A stretch of 64,000 nt of DNA from Papaver somniferum (taxonomy: Eukaryota > Streptophyta > Magnoliopsida > Ranunculales > Papaveraceae), in contig NC_039359.1 in the NCBI RefSeq assembly GCF_003573695.1, forward strand, positions 154,806,210 to 154,870,209. The letters are read 5' to 3'. The notes under the pieces are model-generated. The model had not been told where the DNA came from. It worked only from the letters and a program-made list of their open reading frames with translations, and ran no database searches. A program made the position numbers and the translations under genes. Position 1 is the first letter of the stretch. Each line of letters starts with the position of its first letter. This document shows, piece after piece, positions 33,776 to 44,865 of the stretch.

Positions 33776-34962
33776 GTCATTTCCACTGCGGATTCCACCA
33801 TTTGAGGAATATCTGGTAGTGGAAAACTATCTTTGGGGCAAACTTTGTTTAAATCAGTGAAATCTATGCAAATCCTGATTCTTTTTTTTTTCTTTGGGAC
33901 AATGACCATATTCGCTATCCATTCTGGGTATTTAGCTTCTCGTATAATTCCTTCCTCAAGCATTTTCTGTAATTCTTCTTCTATTTGGGAATGGTAAGTT
34001 GTTGCAATTTTTCTTATTCTATGTTTAAATGGTCTCACAGTTTTGTTAATCTCCAATTTGTGGCATGCAATTGATGGATCTATTCCTGGTATCTCATCCA
34101 TGTTTCCTGCGAAAATATCTTTATATTCTTTTATCGCTTTTATGGGTCCTTCCCCTTCTTCCGAAATTTCGATGGGTATTCCTTTTCCTTCTTTTTCCCT
34201 TATCATATATACTCTAAATTCTTCTTCCTTCTTTGCTTCCTTTGCCAATTTTCTGCGAAATTGTTTCTTTTTTTCTTGTCCTTCATAATGTTTTACTTCA
34301 ATTTGATGACATAATTTCGCATTGTCAACATCTCCTCTGATTTCACCTATTCCATTTGGAGTGGGGAATTTAATACATTGATGCAACGTTGATACCACAG
34401 CTTTTATCGCATGTATCCATGATCTTCCTAATAACATATTATATGGCGATTCCATATTCACCACGCACAATGTTACATGTGTTTCGATTTCTCCAAGTGG
34501 AATTCGTACCACTATTTCTCCTTTAGGTTTTGTTGTGGATTTTCCAAATCCGTGAACAAAATATGTTGAACTAGACATTTCTTCGTCTTTAAATCCCATT
34601 CCCCGGAATGCATGATAAAATATTATATCAACTGAACCTCCTGTATCGATTAAAGTTCTGTTCAACATCCATTCTCCTGTGGATTTTATTGTTGTCTCGT
34701 TCTCTTTTCGTGTAATAGGAAGTGTGATGACCAATGGAGATGTATGGTTCAAATTTTCTTTTGGTATTTCTTCCGCCATGAACGCAATTCTTTGCTTTTC
34801 CCAATCTTTCAAGGGTGATGTTTTTTCTACCGCCATAACTTTCTTTCCTTCAAAATTTCGTTTATGTATTCTTCCTTTGATGTTTTCATGGAATTCATTA
34901 ATCAAGCTTTTTGTTATCATATTACACTCCAATCTTTTGCCATTTTCATTAATTCTATTCAT
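33760..34962 (-). CDS. protease and RT N-terminus of element B
   Basis: A 400-codon open frame from an ATG about 90 bases after the PBS. Residues 100-110 hold the aspartic protease motif LIDTGGSVDIIF (D-T-G), and LLGRSWIHAI is the matching flap-side motif of Gypsy proteases. The C-terminal 100 residues are RT fingers (EGIIREAKYPEWIANMVIVP, ICIDFTDLNKVCPKDSFPLP). The first 60 residues align with the tail of the G gag region, so gag proper is missing and the protein starts just before protease. It ends in a frameshift inside RT. Confidence 0.88.
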   Translation of the reverse strand: MNRINENGKRLECNMITKSLINEFHENIKGRIHKRNFEGKKVMAVEKTSPLKDWEKQRIAFMAEEIPKENLNHTSPLVITLPITRKENETTIKSTGEWMLNRTLIDTGGSVDIIFYHAFRGMGFKDEEMSSSTYFVHGFGKSTTKPKGEIVVRIPLGEIETHVTLCVVNMESPYNMLLGRSWIHAIKAVVSTLHQCIKFPTPNGIGEIRGDVDNAKLCHQIEVKHYEGQEKKKQFRRKLAKEAKKEEEFRVYMIREKEGKGIPIEISEEGEGPIKAIKEYKDIFAGNMDEIPGIDPSIACHKLEINKTVRPFKHRIRKIATTYHSQIEEELQKMLEEGIIREAKYPEWIANMVIVPKKKKRIRICIDFTDLNKVCPKDSFPLPDIPQMVESAVEMTGYHL

Positions 34963-35052
34963 CTTTCTTCTAACTGATTCACTGATTTATTTAATCACTT
35001 TCTTGATTTGAATATCCTCGATCAACAATCTTCAACTTTCGATCTTCAATCT

Positions 35053-35069
35053 CCCTGTTTCTAGCGCCA
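35053..35069 (-). other. primer-binding site of element B (minus strand)
   Basis: On the minus strand TGGCGCTAGAAACAGGG begins three bases after the LTR end. This is the Gypsy-type site starting with the TGG complement of the tRNA CCA end. Confidence 0.85.
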
Positions 35070-35072
35070 TTA

Positions 35073-35541
35073 TGTAGTTGCAGGAAATCCTACACTACAC
35101 CCCTCATATGATTTCATTGTTGATCAACCCATTTTTAGGTTTACACTCTTAATTTTATTGATTAACTTTTGAATGTTCTTACAAGAAAGATAAAGAAGTC
35201 AAGAATGATCTCTGCTCTGAACTTTCTCTCTCCTATTTACTTGTTTCTTACTCAAAAAAGATCTCTCTTCTCTTTACAACTCGAACGACTATTTATAAAA
35301 AAATACATAGTGGATGACAACTAATCTGTCCTTTATTTTCGGGTATGGTTTGCGACATTCTCACAACCTTACAAATGTTAATTTCGCAAACTCTCTAATT
35401 TTCGCAAAACTGTCATATCTTTCTCGTGATCTTTGCTGACATCATTCATTTTATCATTCCTGAAATTGTTCTACGACACTATTGTGCCGTGTCATTGATA
35501 ATTTCGCTGAAACGTTGTCGTTGCGAGAATCTGATCCTACA
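35073..35541 (-). repeat. 5' LTR of element B (right end)
   Basis: 469 bases, nearly identical to 26589-27056; the right TSD TGAAT follows at 35542-35546. Confidence 0.93.
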
Positions 35542-35546
35542 TGAAT

Positions 35547-36935
35547 AAGGTTGATATGAGAGTAATCATATAGCTAACCTCGGTTAACTATTTGTGAACC
35601 AACATGGTGTACGCGTTTGGGTACGGTTACATAAACCTAAATGAGGGTACATTTCATTTGTGTGTGACAAGCTAAGTTCGATCTAACGGTTAAAAGATAT
35701 TAGCTTGGTTGAATTAGGTTTTTCATCTAACGGTGATTATTGAATGCTTTGTTACCGAGGTAACTTGGATTGCAAACCCTGATTTGAAAACTATATAAAT
35801 GAGAAGTCTAGCAACTGGGAAACCTAATCCCCACACCTCTGTATGTTACTAGTTTCATAACTAGAGTCGATTTTCCTTTAACCATAGGTTTCTTCTCGAG
35901 ACCCTATAGGTTAATGACTTGAAGACTTCATTGGGATTGTGAAGCCAGACCCAACTATTCTCTTTGTAGTTGTGTGATCTGATCTTGTTGTTTCTATCAT
36001 GATTGAGTGCAGTTTTAAAATTGGCTTGAGATTTATATCTCCGATAGGCAAGATAGAAATGTAGTCAGAAACACCTTCGTCTCATAGTTTGTGATTCCAC
36101 AATAACTTGTTTCGCTAGTCGATTAAGTTTATTGTGAGGTAATTGATAATACTAGGCTGTTCTTCGAGAATATAAGTCTGGTTTATCAATTGGTTCATGT
36201 TCACCTTGATTTATCAAAATACTGAACAAAAACTCTTGGGTATTTCTGTGGGAGACAGATTTATTCAATCCTATAAACTTTTCTGTGTGAGACATATTTG
36301 CTTATCAAGTCTTCGACTTTGGGTCGTAGCAACTCTTAGTTGTGGGTGAGATCAGCTAAGGGAATCTAGTACGTAGTATCCTGCTGGGATCAGAGACGTA
36401 AGGAGCGCAACTTTACCTTGAATCAGTGTGAGATTGATTAGGTTCAACTACAGTCCAGTCCGAAGTTAATTGGTAGTAGGCTAGTGTCTTTAGCGGCTTA
36501 ATAGAGTGTGGTGTTCAATCTGGACTAGGTCCCGGGGTTTTCTGCATTTGCGGTTTCCTTGTTAACAAAATTCTGGTGTCTGTGTTATTTCTTTTCCGCA
36601 TTATATTTTGTTATATAATTTAGATATCACAGGTTGTGCGTTAAGATCAATCAATTAGAATATCCAACCTTTGGTTGTTGATTTGCATTGATTGACACTT
36701 GAACAATGGTCTTTGGTACCCTTCAAGTAATTCCTCTTATATTACATCGGGCTCACAGATTTCTATTTGCTGACTGCGGATTGAATTAAGAGTTAGAGAT
36801 ATTAAACTCTTTGATATACTTTATTCTAGATTGAGTCTGACTGTCTAGTTGATTCTCTAGAAAGTGCACTGGAGTAAGTCATCTCAGATTGCCAAACGAA
36901 TTGTTGGGTGTGGTTGTTATACCCCCGCATTTTCA
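35547..36935 (+). repeat. 5' LTR of element C, right segment
   Basis: The LTR resumes at AAGGTTGATATGAGAG exactly where it was cut at 26588. It contains the TATA box (TATATAA, 35792-35798), the R-U5 block and the end ACCCCCGCATTTTCA. Confidence 0.93.
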
Positions 36936-36937
36936 AT

Positions 36938-36949
36938 TGGTACCAGAGC
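36938..36949 (+). other. primer-binding site of element C
   Basis: TGGTACCAGAGC, the family PBS with one changed base (T to C at position 6). Confidence 0.85.
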
Positions 36950-36998
36950 AGGAAAATACATTAAAGACCTCATAAGTCTGTGTTTGTAGCGATCTGAT

Positions 36999-37340
36999 AT
37001 GGACAGAAGTGCTATCTCAATAAATGCACCACCAGATCCAGGGATTCCAGAATTTTATTCCATGACTGATTTAATAAAATCTGTAGAAGAAATTTTATCT
37101 AAACTTCCACCAGGTTTAAAACCCCTTAAAGTTTATTCAGTTCTTGAAAAGAAACTTGAAAGGTTATCTTCTGATGTTGAGTTATATCTCCAGAAAGAAC
37201 AAGAATCTCTTGACAATCTAAATCAAGTTATGATGAATAATATTTATGTTGAGGTCGACATTGATTTACTAATCAGTAAGAGTGTTCCTCCTTCTCTGTG
37301 TAATCCAATTAGTTCTAACAAACTAAACGATTTACAATAG
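36999..37340 (+). pseudogene. gag-like ORF of element C, truncated
   Basis: The ATG stands in the same leader context as in A. The 113-codon product starts MDRSAISINAPPDPGIPEFY and has a coiled-coil-like middle (KLERLSSDVELYLQKEQESL). It does not resemble the A or F proteins at the N-terminus. It ends at a TAG; downstream sequence to about 37400 still looks coding-like but has stops, and no zinc knuckle is found. Confidence 0.55.
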
Positions 37341-38819
37341 GAGTTTAAATCTAAGTCATCTGAGTATATCACTTCAAAGAATGAATCGATTCATTGCTCA
37401 ATTCCTGATACTCTCTATCAAGATAGTAGTATTATCTGCTTTTATGAAGAAGCTAGGACGTCTCTTTTTATCAAAAGAGTTTCCCTTCGCAGTACTAAAA
37501 GCTATCTGCTGAAACTGTTCTTTATAAGTTGGAAAACAGGAAATCAGAAACTCAACTTTCTTTGGGTTCTCTTGAAGTCCCTTGATAAACTTATAAAAAC
37601 AATGTTCTGGGTTTCTCTCATTTCTGAAGTTTGTAAGAGTTGTTGGAAAGAAACTCTTTCTTGGTTCCATGGTGAGCAAGACTTTGTTCACCTCAACACA
37701 ACTTGATTGTGTTGAAAGTGCATCCTCACCAAGAAATGCCATGTTATGTATACGGTGAGGGAAGCACAAGAAATGGGGAACACATATTATGTTGGGTATG
37801 ATTTTGAATGTTCGGTAACGTTGTAGAATTCGATCGGATTCTTCTAAAAAGGTATGTCTCTAAACTTGAGCTAGTTTTATGATGATCTATGTACCTTGTG
37901 TATCGTTCATGTTTACCTAACTTGACTTGTGTTTAAGGTTCTTAAATGTTACGGTTTGAAAATAGTTTCGGGATGTTTTGGCCTTCATGGTACACTTCAG
38001 GTATGTATACTAGTTTAAAAATGAGTTTTTGTAATAAAATTCAGGGAAATTCGTTTTCGTACCAGTTTGCATACTGAAAATCCGTTTGCATACCCGTATG
38101 CATACTTGCCTGTAGACGCCGATGTTCAGTAAAACTGTTTTGGCTGTATCTTCTTCGTCCGAACTCGGAATGACCTCAGTCTTTTTGCATTCTCTTCCTA
38201 TTTGAATTATCTTCAAAGCGGAGACGAGAATTATTGAATTTGGATGAGTTAAGCTTGGTATTTGTTTCATATTTTGTTTTTGAATGGTTTGCTCTGTTTC
38301 GTCGCACTTGTTCCACTTATCTTGGACTTGGGCACTTGGATTCATGGAGTAATACTCTTCTAAGCTCATTTGTAGATTTTACAAGAATGTTGTTGGTGAA
38401 TCACAAAGAAGGAAGTTCAAGAATGGGCAGTAGTACGCATTACTATGGGATTCTTGAATGTTCACAATCATTTTATGTGAACTATGGTGCATGGTCGTTA
38501 ATGACTTTGTATGTTCTTCTTTGTTAAAATCTTTTTATACGCCTTTGGCAGCTATCCTTGGTATAAATCCGGGCGAAAAAGATAGATTCTACCCTCTAAG
38601 GACAAATCATCTTATATGTGCATTACGAGTTTGTCTTGATGCCTAGGAAACTTCTTATGAGAATTTATTCTTGTTTTTGAGAAGGATTACTAGAGTTTGG
38701 AATAACAATTATTGTGATTACACAAAGCTATTTCCGACGTTTTCATCTTCGATGTTTTTAGATTTATTTATTTAAATTCTAAGCTTTTTGGATGATTTTT
38801 GCAATTTTAATCTTTATGA
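37341..38819 (+). mobile_element. non-coding interior of element C, left part
   Basis: From about 37680 (TTCACCTCAACACAACTTGA) it is alignable with A 1690-2830, including a short GCATACC/GTTTGC cluster near 38060-38110. No gene supported. Interrupted at 38827 by a TIR element. Confidence 0.8.
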
Positions 38820-38827
38820 TTTTATAT

Positions 38828-38871
38828 CCTGGCTAAATTGGGGCCTATGCCACTTAATTGGGGCCTATAGC
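38828..38871 (+). repeat. left terminal inverted repeat
   Basis: Matches the complement of 43779-43821 with one missing G. Confidence 0.9.
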
Positions 38872-39465
38872 TACATGAAAAAATAGGGTCATTAACAAGT
38901 AATTTATAGAAACCCTTTATCCACTATTTATGTTAATGCCTAATATGCCCTTCTTAAATTCGGGCTAATTCGGATAATTAAATAATGTTTAATCAAGTTA
39001 TCCTGGAATTAACTTTCATTAATGCATAATCAAAACTTGTAAAAATTTGATTTATTTTTTAAAAGACTCGACCCAGAGGGTTGATGTTAGTGCATTTGTA
39101 AACCGATTCTGGGTTGAGTTTTTGGCGAATGACGATGTAAAGCCAGAACCGGAGTTTTGTCAATACCCACATAAATCGATACCGACAATCGGTGTTTATA
39201 TATGTCCATGTAATCCGATTATACCTTACTTTCAGAAACAAAATATTCATTACATAGTTTAGGAAATTAGCGCACTACATATATAGGATTCAGTATGGGA
39301 ATTATAGAATTTGACATATCAAATGCTCATCAATGAACCTCCGAGCACGTCGGTACAACGTCGTATATTCTTTGTGTTGAATGAAATTTGTTTCCCCATT
39401 ACGAATTCTCCATAGCCCATTGAGACGTTCCAGCTGGAATTCATCTTAAATGTTAGTATGCGAAG

Positions 39466-39801
39466 TTATAACGCTGACATAGGTATAAAAATGATCGGAT
39501 TACTCATTTTTTCCCTAAGAGGAGCTCTTGGATGATAATCGTGCACCATATTTCTAACTTTTACGTACTCTCGCATTGCGCTTTTTATGTATTGGGATCG
39601 AAAAGCCAAGTCTCTCCATTTACGGTTACTGGAATTCGCCGTACGCCCGTAAAAGAACTCTTTAACTCTCTTCCAAAAAATTGAATAAATTTCATTCGGA
39701 CGTTCGCGGAACGTATTAGCAAACGATTTTACGAGACACAAATCTTCAAACAGTTCCCATTCCATTTTATAGGCTAAGTATGTCATATATGAGTGGCTCA
39801 A
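39466..39801 (-). CDS. possible Myb/SANT-like (transposon-associated) protein fragment
   Basis: A 111-codon open frame. The middle (LCLVKSFANTFRERPNEIYS, IFWKRVKEFF, then NSSNRKWRDL) resembles the Trp/Phe-spaced three-helix DNA-binding region found in plant Harbinger-type accessory proteins and in the many 'glutathione S-transferase T3-like' predictions derived from them. It is short, has no visible partner exon, and the match is by eye. Confidence 0.35.
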   Translation of the reverse strand: MSHSYMTYLAYKMEWELFEDLCLVKSFANTFRERPNEIYSIFWKRVKEFFYGRTANSSNRKWRDLAFRSQYIKSAMREYVKVRNMVHDYHPRAPLREKMSNPIIFIPMSAL

Positions 39802-39839
39802 AGAGGTTGTCCTTATATAGATGAAGTCTCAACGGCTAT

Positions 39840-40270
39840 TTTTTTCGAATTTAATTCACACAATCGGATTTTAGGGATGACCACATATACCGATTGTTTC
39901 CTCGCAAAATCATATAAAATATGAATCTCAATAATCAGATTTTAATATTGCATATATAATTCGGCAAAAAAAAGTTACAGAACTTTTCTTCATAAGAATC
40001 GGATTACAAGGAGTGCCCACATAGACCGATGCTTAATCTGAACCTGGTGGTCAAATTATGCCTTTCAATAATCGGGCTTTTCTATTGCATATGTAATCCA
40101 ATTCTTGGCAAAAAAAAAAAGTCACAAAACTTTTCTTCATGAGAATCAGATTACAATGGGTGCCCACAAAGGCCGATTCTGAAACCGAACCTCTAGGGAA
40201 CTGTCAGAATCGGATTGCATATAGGTATATGTAAACTGATTCTGACTGAAAAAATGCTAGTATCCTGCAT
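39840..40270. repeat. left subterminal repeats of the TIR element
   Basis: Scattered copies, in both orientations, of a motif around AATCGGATT / AATCCGATT followed by ACATATGTAAACCGATTCTG-like sequence, mixed with GAAAAAATG tracts. The same motif recurs at 42890-43300 near the other end and is sparse in the coding middle. Confidence 0.65.
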
Positions 40271-40461
40271 TTTTTCAGTCACACATTGTAGTTGGTTCTT
40301 TTATCGCTTCTTAGACAAACACAAACAGTTTTCAAAAGAAACCAGGTTAAGTCATTCATAAACTAGGAATATAACCAAACATAATTCGACAATAAGTTTA
40401 AAACATAAGTTTTGACTCCATAATTATCCATAGTTAAAGACATAAACATGAATATAACCAT

Positions 40462-42782
40462 TCATTCATGAACATCCCCACCACGACCACGTCCACCGCG
40501 TCCTCGTTTACCAGGTTGGGCGCTGCTCGATGCACCTTCAGACATCTTTTTTTTTGGGGGGGGGGGGGAGGGGGGGTCTAATCCTATTCTTCTTTGGCTC
40601 CTCCTCCTCCTCCAGATCCCCAAACTTTGCACCAGTTTCTACATCTTCGAGACTGTTCAATTCATCAATCAACTTTTCATTGGCCTTAAAAATTTTCCCT
40701 TCCCTGATTTGTACCTTTGCTTGGGTTATCAAGTACCCGACTCGGCTTCTCTGTTTCCATTTTAAACAACAAACATTCAACAAAAAACGCTAATAACATT
40801 AACAAAACAGTAATTGAGTAACAATACACACCAGGTATTCGAGAGCCGTATATTTTTCCTCTATCTTGGGCCTCTCGTATACTCGTATCACTCGAGTATG
40901 CGAAACATTAAGGTACCACGGCATGTAACCCGGAATTGCATCATCATCTATCCGAGATACTCCAACCATAGTATATCTGTGAAACGCTTTGTCTTCCCAA
41001 TAATCACATGATGGTAAAGGCTTGTGAAAATGTCAATATCATTATCATATGATTTGGTTTTTTTCTCATTGATTTTGAACATCTTGTGCTCCTTTGGGAT
41101 TTTTTGTACGTAACCGAATTGTCTTGCGACTCTCGTCGGGTTGTACATTACATATCCTCTTGGGTGAAACAAAGGGCCAAAATAATCTATTTTCTCTTCG
41201 CCCCCAACCTTCTTTCCTTTTCCTTTAGCCAACTCCTCCTTGTAAGGATCAAAGACAACATCTTTCGTCGTCAAGTTGTCCGCCTGGCGTCTCAACTTCA
41301 GATAATTCTTTTTCTTTGGTTCTTCGACTTACTTTTGTAGGTGTACTTGTTTCCATAATACCTGTGGTCCCAGTCCTTGTTCTCAAAATCCCTTTGAGAA
41401 AATATTGGGAAGTGCAAATATATCCACGCCTGCAAAAAAACCATATTCCCTCTGATTTGGTTCCTTTGAGCCCTAGAAGACTTTCTCAACTCGTTCAATG
41501 AGTGTGCAAGGATGGCAGTGCCCCAAGAGTATTCGTGAATCTTGTCAAATGGTTGCAATAGCTGGATAAAGTTGACGCTCACACGGGAACCGGAAACTTC
41601 GGGGAAGATAACAGCTCCCAGGACGTAGAGGACATACGCATTGGTCGTGGCGATGATACGTTCCGGCGTCACATCTTTTCCCTCAGCACGAAGCTTCTTT
41701 GTTCCCATAAAGTTGTCCCTCAGCTTCGACAGATGGAATATCCTCTGCTTTGACTTGCCTACCAGCATCTCTGACATGGTCCTCTCATCACACCATTGGA
41801 ACACATCCTTGGTGAACGCGTAAATCTTGTCCCAATCAAGCTCTTGCGCATACTATTTGTTCTTCACGGCTTTACCTTCTATGCTTAGCCCGGTAATGAA
41901 CTTCGCATCATTTGGAGTTATCGTCAATTCTCCAAACGGAAGATGCAAAGTATTTGTTTCCCCGTAATATCTCTAGGAAAAGGACGAACAAAGAGGTTTG
42001 TCGTAACCAAGGTCCAAATTCTCGACCGCAGTAACAACCCCGTAGAATTGACTAGATCGATTACTTCCGGAACTTCTCCAACGGTTGATTCTATTGCTTG
42101 CAGTGGTCATTGCCTCATCATACTCACTAACGTTCCTGGCTTCATAAGACGAACGACATCCCTGTGATCCTATAAAACAAAACAAACCCGGTGGAAAACA
42201 ATCAAAACTACACGGATAATAATTTTGATGTTATATAGCATAAGGTTTAGGTACTTACTATGGTATGGCAAACGACGATGGCCAAACTGTCTTTGTACCC
42301 CCATAACATCTGTCCTCAATCACCTGGTAACCCGTAAACGGGATCCTTAGGGACGCGAGGAAACATCTTAAGCGGGTCGGGCATATGGTCTCCTTTCTTC
42401 TTCTTTGGAACTTCTTTCTTCTTACCATCTGTCTTACCTTGTTTTTGAGCGTCTCCTCCTTGGAATTGTTATTGAACTTCTCCTACTTGTACTTGTTCTT
42501 GAACTTCATCAATTTCATTGTCACGTCATCACCTTCATTCTCGTCTCCTTCTTCATCACCTTCCTTGCCACCACTTTCTTCCTCATCACTTTCTTCTTGG
42601 GCAACTTCTCTATCACCACCTTCTTGTTCAATAGGTGTATGGGAATCAGATTCTTCATGTGTTGGTTGCTCCGATTGAGGTGGTGGGTCATTGATGTTGA
42701 TCCCTTTGGCTTTACTCCTCGTGGCCCTTCGGTGGGAAGCATTCAAATTTTGACCGTCTTTTCGACGAGGTCCCAAAGGCAA
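40462..42782 (-). pseudogene. plant mobile domain (PMD) gene, several stops and a frameshift
   Basis: Minus strand. The first part (42782-42483) encodes a Ser/Asp/Glu-rich N-terminus (TRSKAKGININDPP, then EESDEEESGGKEGDEEGDE). The PMD begins near 42075 (FYGVVTAVENLDLGYDK) and continues NTLHLPFGELTITPNDAKFI, TGLSIEGKAV, then 41804-41298 with AYVLYVLGAVIFPEVSGSRV, YSWGTAILAHSLNELRKSSR and WIYLHFPIF. The frame is kept from 42185 to 41298 but has TAG stops at 41973 and about 41854. 41295-40948 carries on, then shifts near 40980 into IPGYMPWYLNVSHTRVIRVY. A donor near 40830 and acceptor near 40764 lead to a last exon with a Glu run, a stretch altered by a poly-G tract (40551-40576) and a KRGRGGRGRGGDVHE end. 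PMD proteins (MAIN/MAIL1 relatives) occur both as host silencing factors and inside transposons; this is a transposon-borne relic. Confidence 0.8.
40544..40577 (+). repeat. poly-T/poly-G tract inside the PMD gene
   Basis: About ten T followed by about 16 G, one A and seven G. On the coding (minus) strand it is a C run followed by A, giving a Pro/Lys stretch. Length variation or assembly error is likely here. Confidence 0.85.
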
Positions 42783-42889
42783 AGGAGAAGCAAAGTCATG
42801 TTTCCTCTTATATTTATTTTCGGCTTGATTTGATTGCTTGCCCTTGTTTGGCCTGTAGAATTTGGAGTCAAGCGAAAAAAAACAATAGA

Positions 42890-43300
42890 ATCAGTCTAAT
42901 CGATACACATGTAAAGTCCGATTCCTAACATAATAAGACCAAGAATCGGATTTTTTAAGTGATAATGTAAACCGATTCTACTAATCGGTTTTATCGATAT
43001 ACATATAAAGTCCGATTATCGGCTAAGCATATAAAAATTCAAAGGCTACACAATCGATTTTTGTAAACACATATGTAATCAGATTCTGACGAAAAAATGT
43101 TACAGAAACAACGGTTATCCCTACCATAACTGAATCGGGGTATTTATACACTAACATTTTCCGATTCCTATTCACATGCAGAAAAATCGGTTTATGTGAG
43201 CAAGTACATAAACCGTTTCTGAACAAAATCGGTTTACTTGTACACTAACATAATCCGATTCTGTAAAACCCGGAAAATTTTTATTTCAAAAATATCGATT
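42890..43300. repeat. right subterminal repeats of the TIR element
   Basis: Multiple AATCGG/CCGATT motifs with ACATATAAAGTCCGATT- and GTTTATGTGAGC-like neighbours, matching the block at 39840-40270. Confidence 0.65.
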
Positions 43301-43778
43301 TCTAAGCGATTGCATGTTACTAAAACCTAGTTTAGAGGATTGGCTTGATAGAAAAGTACCTGATTCGACCCATTTCCTCCTCTTGTGCGATACAAGAGGC
43401 TTCGGCTTCCTCAAACACTTCCTTCGTTTTCTTTCGAATCACTTCAACGGTTCCAGGATTCTTATCACTAGGAAAATTCTTGTTAGTAGGATGCTTCATT
43501 TTGATGGTTTCGACATTTTATAGGAGAAAGAAGTCGATTAATCGTTCTTGGATTGTCGATAATCGACGATTTGTGGTTTCAAAAAAAAAGAAAAAAGAAG
43601 GAGTAGAAGAGATGAAGAATCGGTTTATGAGATAGAAATGAAAATTGATTTTAGTTTTAGGTTTATTATTAAGAGTTGATGGGGGTAATTTAGTAATATT
43701 AATATTTTAGAGGGTAATTTTGGTAGTTTCAATAAATTTAGACACCCCTTATAATTGTGTGTTAGGTATATGAAGTAA

Positions 43779-43821
43779 TCTATAGGCCCAATTAAGTGGC
43801 ATAGGCCCCAATTTAGCCAGG
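43779..43821 (-). repeat. right terminal inverted repeat
   Basis: Ends GGCCCCAATTTAGCCAGG, the complement of the left TIR; followed by TSD TTTTATAT. Confidence 0.9.
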
Positions 43822-43829
43822 TTTTATAT

Positions 43830-44865
43830 ATTGCAAATTGTTATGGGATATGTTGTTTACGTCCGTGAACCTGTGACTGTTCCATACTTGTTCAAAAGTT
43901 ATCTCTATTATGACGGTATGAAAGTATTGATAAAAGATAGAATGAAATTTTGACAATAACAAAAGTTAAAGCCTTTTATGTCATTATTTTGATGGAAGAA
44001 AGGATAAAGCTTTTGTTTACAAGGATTAAGTCTATTACATGTCATTGTGCAAATAGCGATGAAAAATAGAATGAATCCTGGTCTATTCCGCAGTGTTGGT
44101 CAATATCCGATCCACATTTTTGTACATATACTGTGTTGCTCCATAAGTTTTCTTATGTTTGAGCATGACCAATTGAATTGATCATTTTCTTGTGGTCAGT
44201 TTAGTTGTTTCTCCGTAAGTTCTCTTATGACGAGCATGACCAATTGAATTGATCACTTTCGTGTGGTTAATTTAGTTGTGTAATTCCGATTGAATTAATC
44301 ATGGGTTTTCTTGTGGTTAATTTAGTTGTGCATTTCGATTGAATCAATCATGGGTTCTCTCATGGATAATTGAATTGAATATTTTGGATACAAATTCATG
44401 TTTTCATGTGATTTGGTTATGTCAAAAGAACTCCTTCTTTTCTTGTGAAAGTAAGGTCGCCTTTGTTGTTCTTTCGGGAATGACATTTTATAGGGGAGAG
44501 TTATTTTTGAACTTGTGCTTAATTGCCAAATCTTTGTGGGGAGTGCGGGTGTGGAATATTATAGGAGTTATCTTGTATCTTTATAAACTCCTTGATGAAT
44601 GCATTTAGCTTCGGCTATATGATGGCATCTAAATAAGTTGATATGGTATTCTCTTTTGTTCATGAAGCATCTCTATGAAAATTTCATGAGGATCCCACTA
44701 GTTTTCGTACCTTTGCCAATTTATATTGACAAAAAGGGGGAGAATTAATGTGTAGTGTGATACGACAAATACATATGGTTTACGGATCATTATGTAAGTG
44801 GGAGTGGTTTTCATGTTGAGATGAAGTATTGACTAACGGGGAGTGATACATATTACTATAGTATT
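43830..44865 (+). mobile_element. non-coding interior of element C, right part
   Basis: Follows A 2840-3660. It contains a local tandem repeat at about 44140-44360 (three to four units of 60-85 bases with AATTGAATTGATCA and GTGGTTAATTTAGTTGTG) that A and F do not have. It stops at CATAGTATT-like sequence (44861-44865, GTATT) where element E is inserted; the end of C is not in the window. Confidence 0.8.
44140..44360 (+). repeat. short tandem repeat in the C interior
   Basis: Three to four degenerate units with TCTTATG...GAGCATGACCAATTGAATTGAT and the GTGGTTAATTTAGTTGTG tail. A and F have a single unit at the corresponding place. Confidence 0.7.

Larger units (their letters stand above)
26589..35541 (-). 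mobile_element. Tat-like Ty3/Gypsy retrotransposon B with an antisense gene
   Basis: An 8953-base element with 468-469-base LTRs (TGTAGTTGCAGG...CTGATCCTACA) and TSD TGAAT. On the minus strand it runs PBS, protease, RT, RNase H, integrase; gag is absent. On the plus strand, next to the 3' LTR, lies a spliced gene (27449-29705). Order of domains, integrase motifs and the extra antisense gene fit the Tat lineage of plant Gypsy elements, where extra and antisense ORFs have been described. Frameshifts in RT and integrase and a stop in the antisense gene make it non-autonomous. Confidence 0.9.
38828..43821 (-). mobile_element. TIR DNA transposon-like element carrying a plant-mobile-domain gene
   Basis: A 4994-base insertion with long terminal inverted repeats. 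The left end starts CCTGGCTAAATTGGGGCCTA; the right end is its complement, and the match runs 43-44 bases with one indel. Within the TIR a short ATTGGGGCCTAT unit is repeated. TTTTATAT flanks it on both sides (38820-38827, 43822-43829), an 8-bp TSD, and removing the insert restores the C interior as seen in F. No transposase was recognised, so it is non-autonomous or of an unfamiliar type; an 8-bp TSD fits hAT or Mutator-like elements. Confidence 0.85.

Noticed and set aside
34043..35011. Plus-strand open frames opposite the B protease
   Set aside because: Shadows of the 400-codon minus-strand protease-RT frame.
40530..40793. Gly-rich frame on the plus strand
   Set aside because: It depends on the poly-G tract at 40551-40576 and lies opposite the last PMD exon.
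42405..42833. Plus-strand open frames with long Ser/Leu/Phe runs
   Set aside because: They are the complement of the Glu/Asp-rich N-terminus of the PMD gene. Low-complexity acid stretches give open antisense frames.
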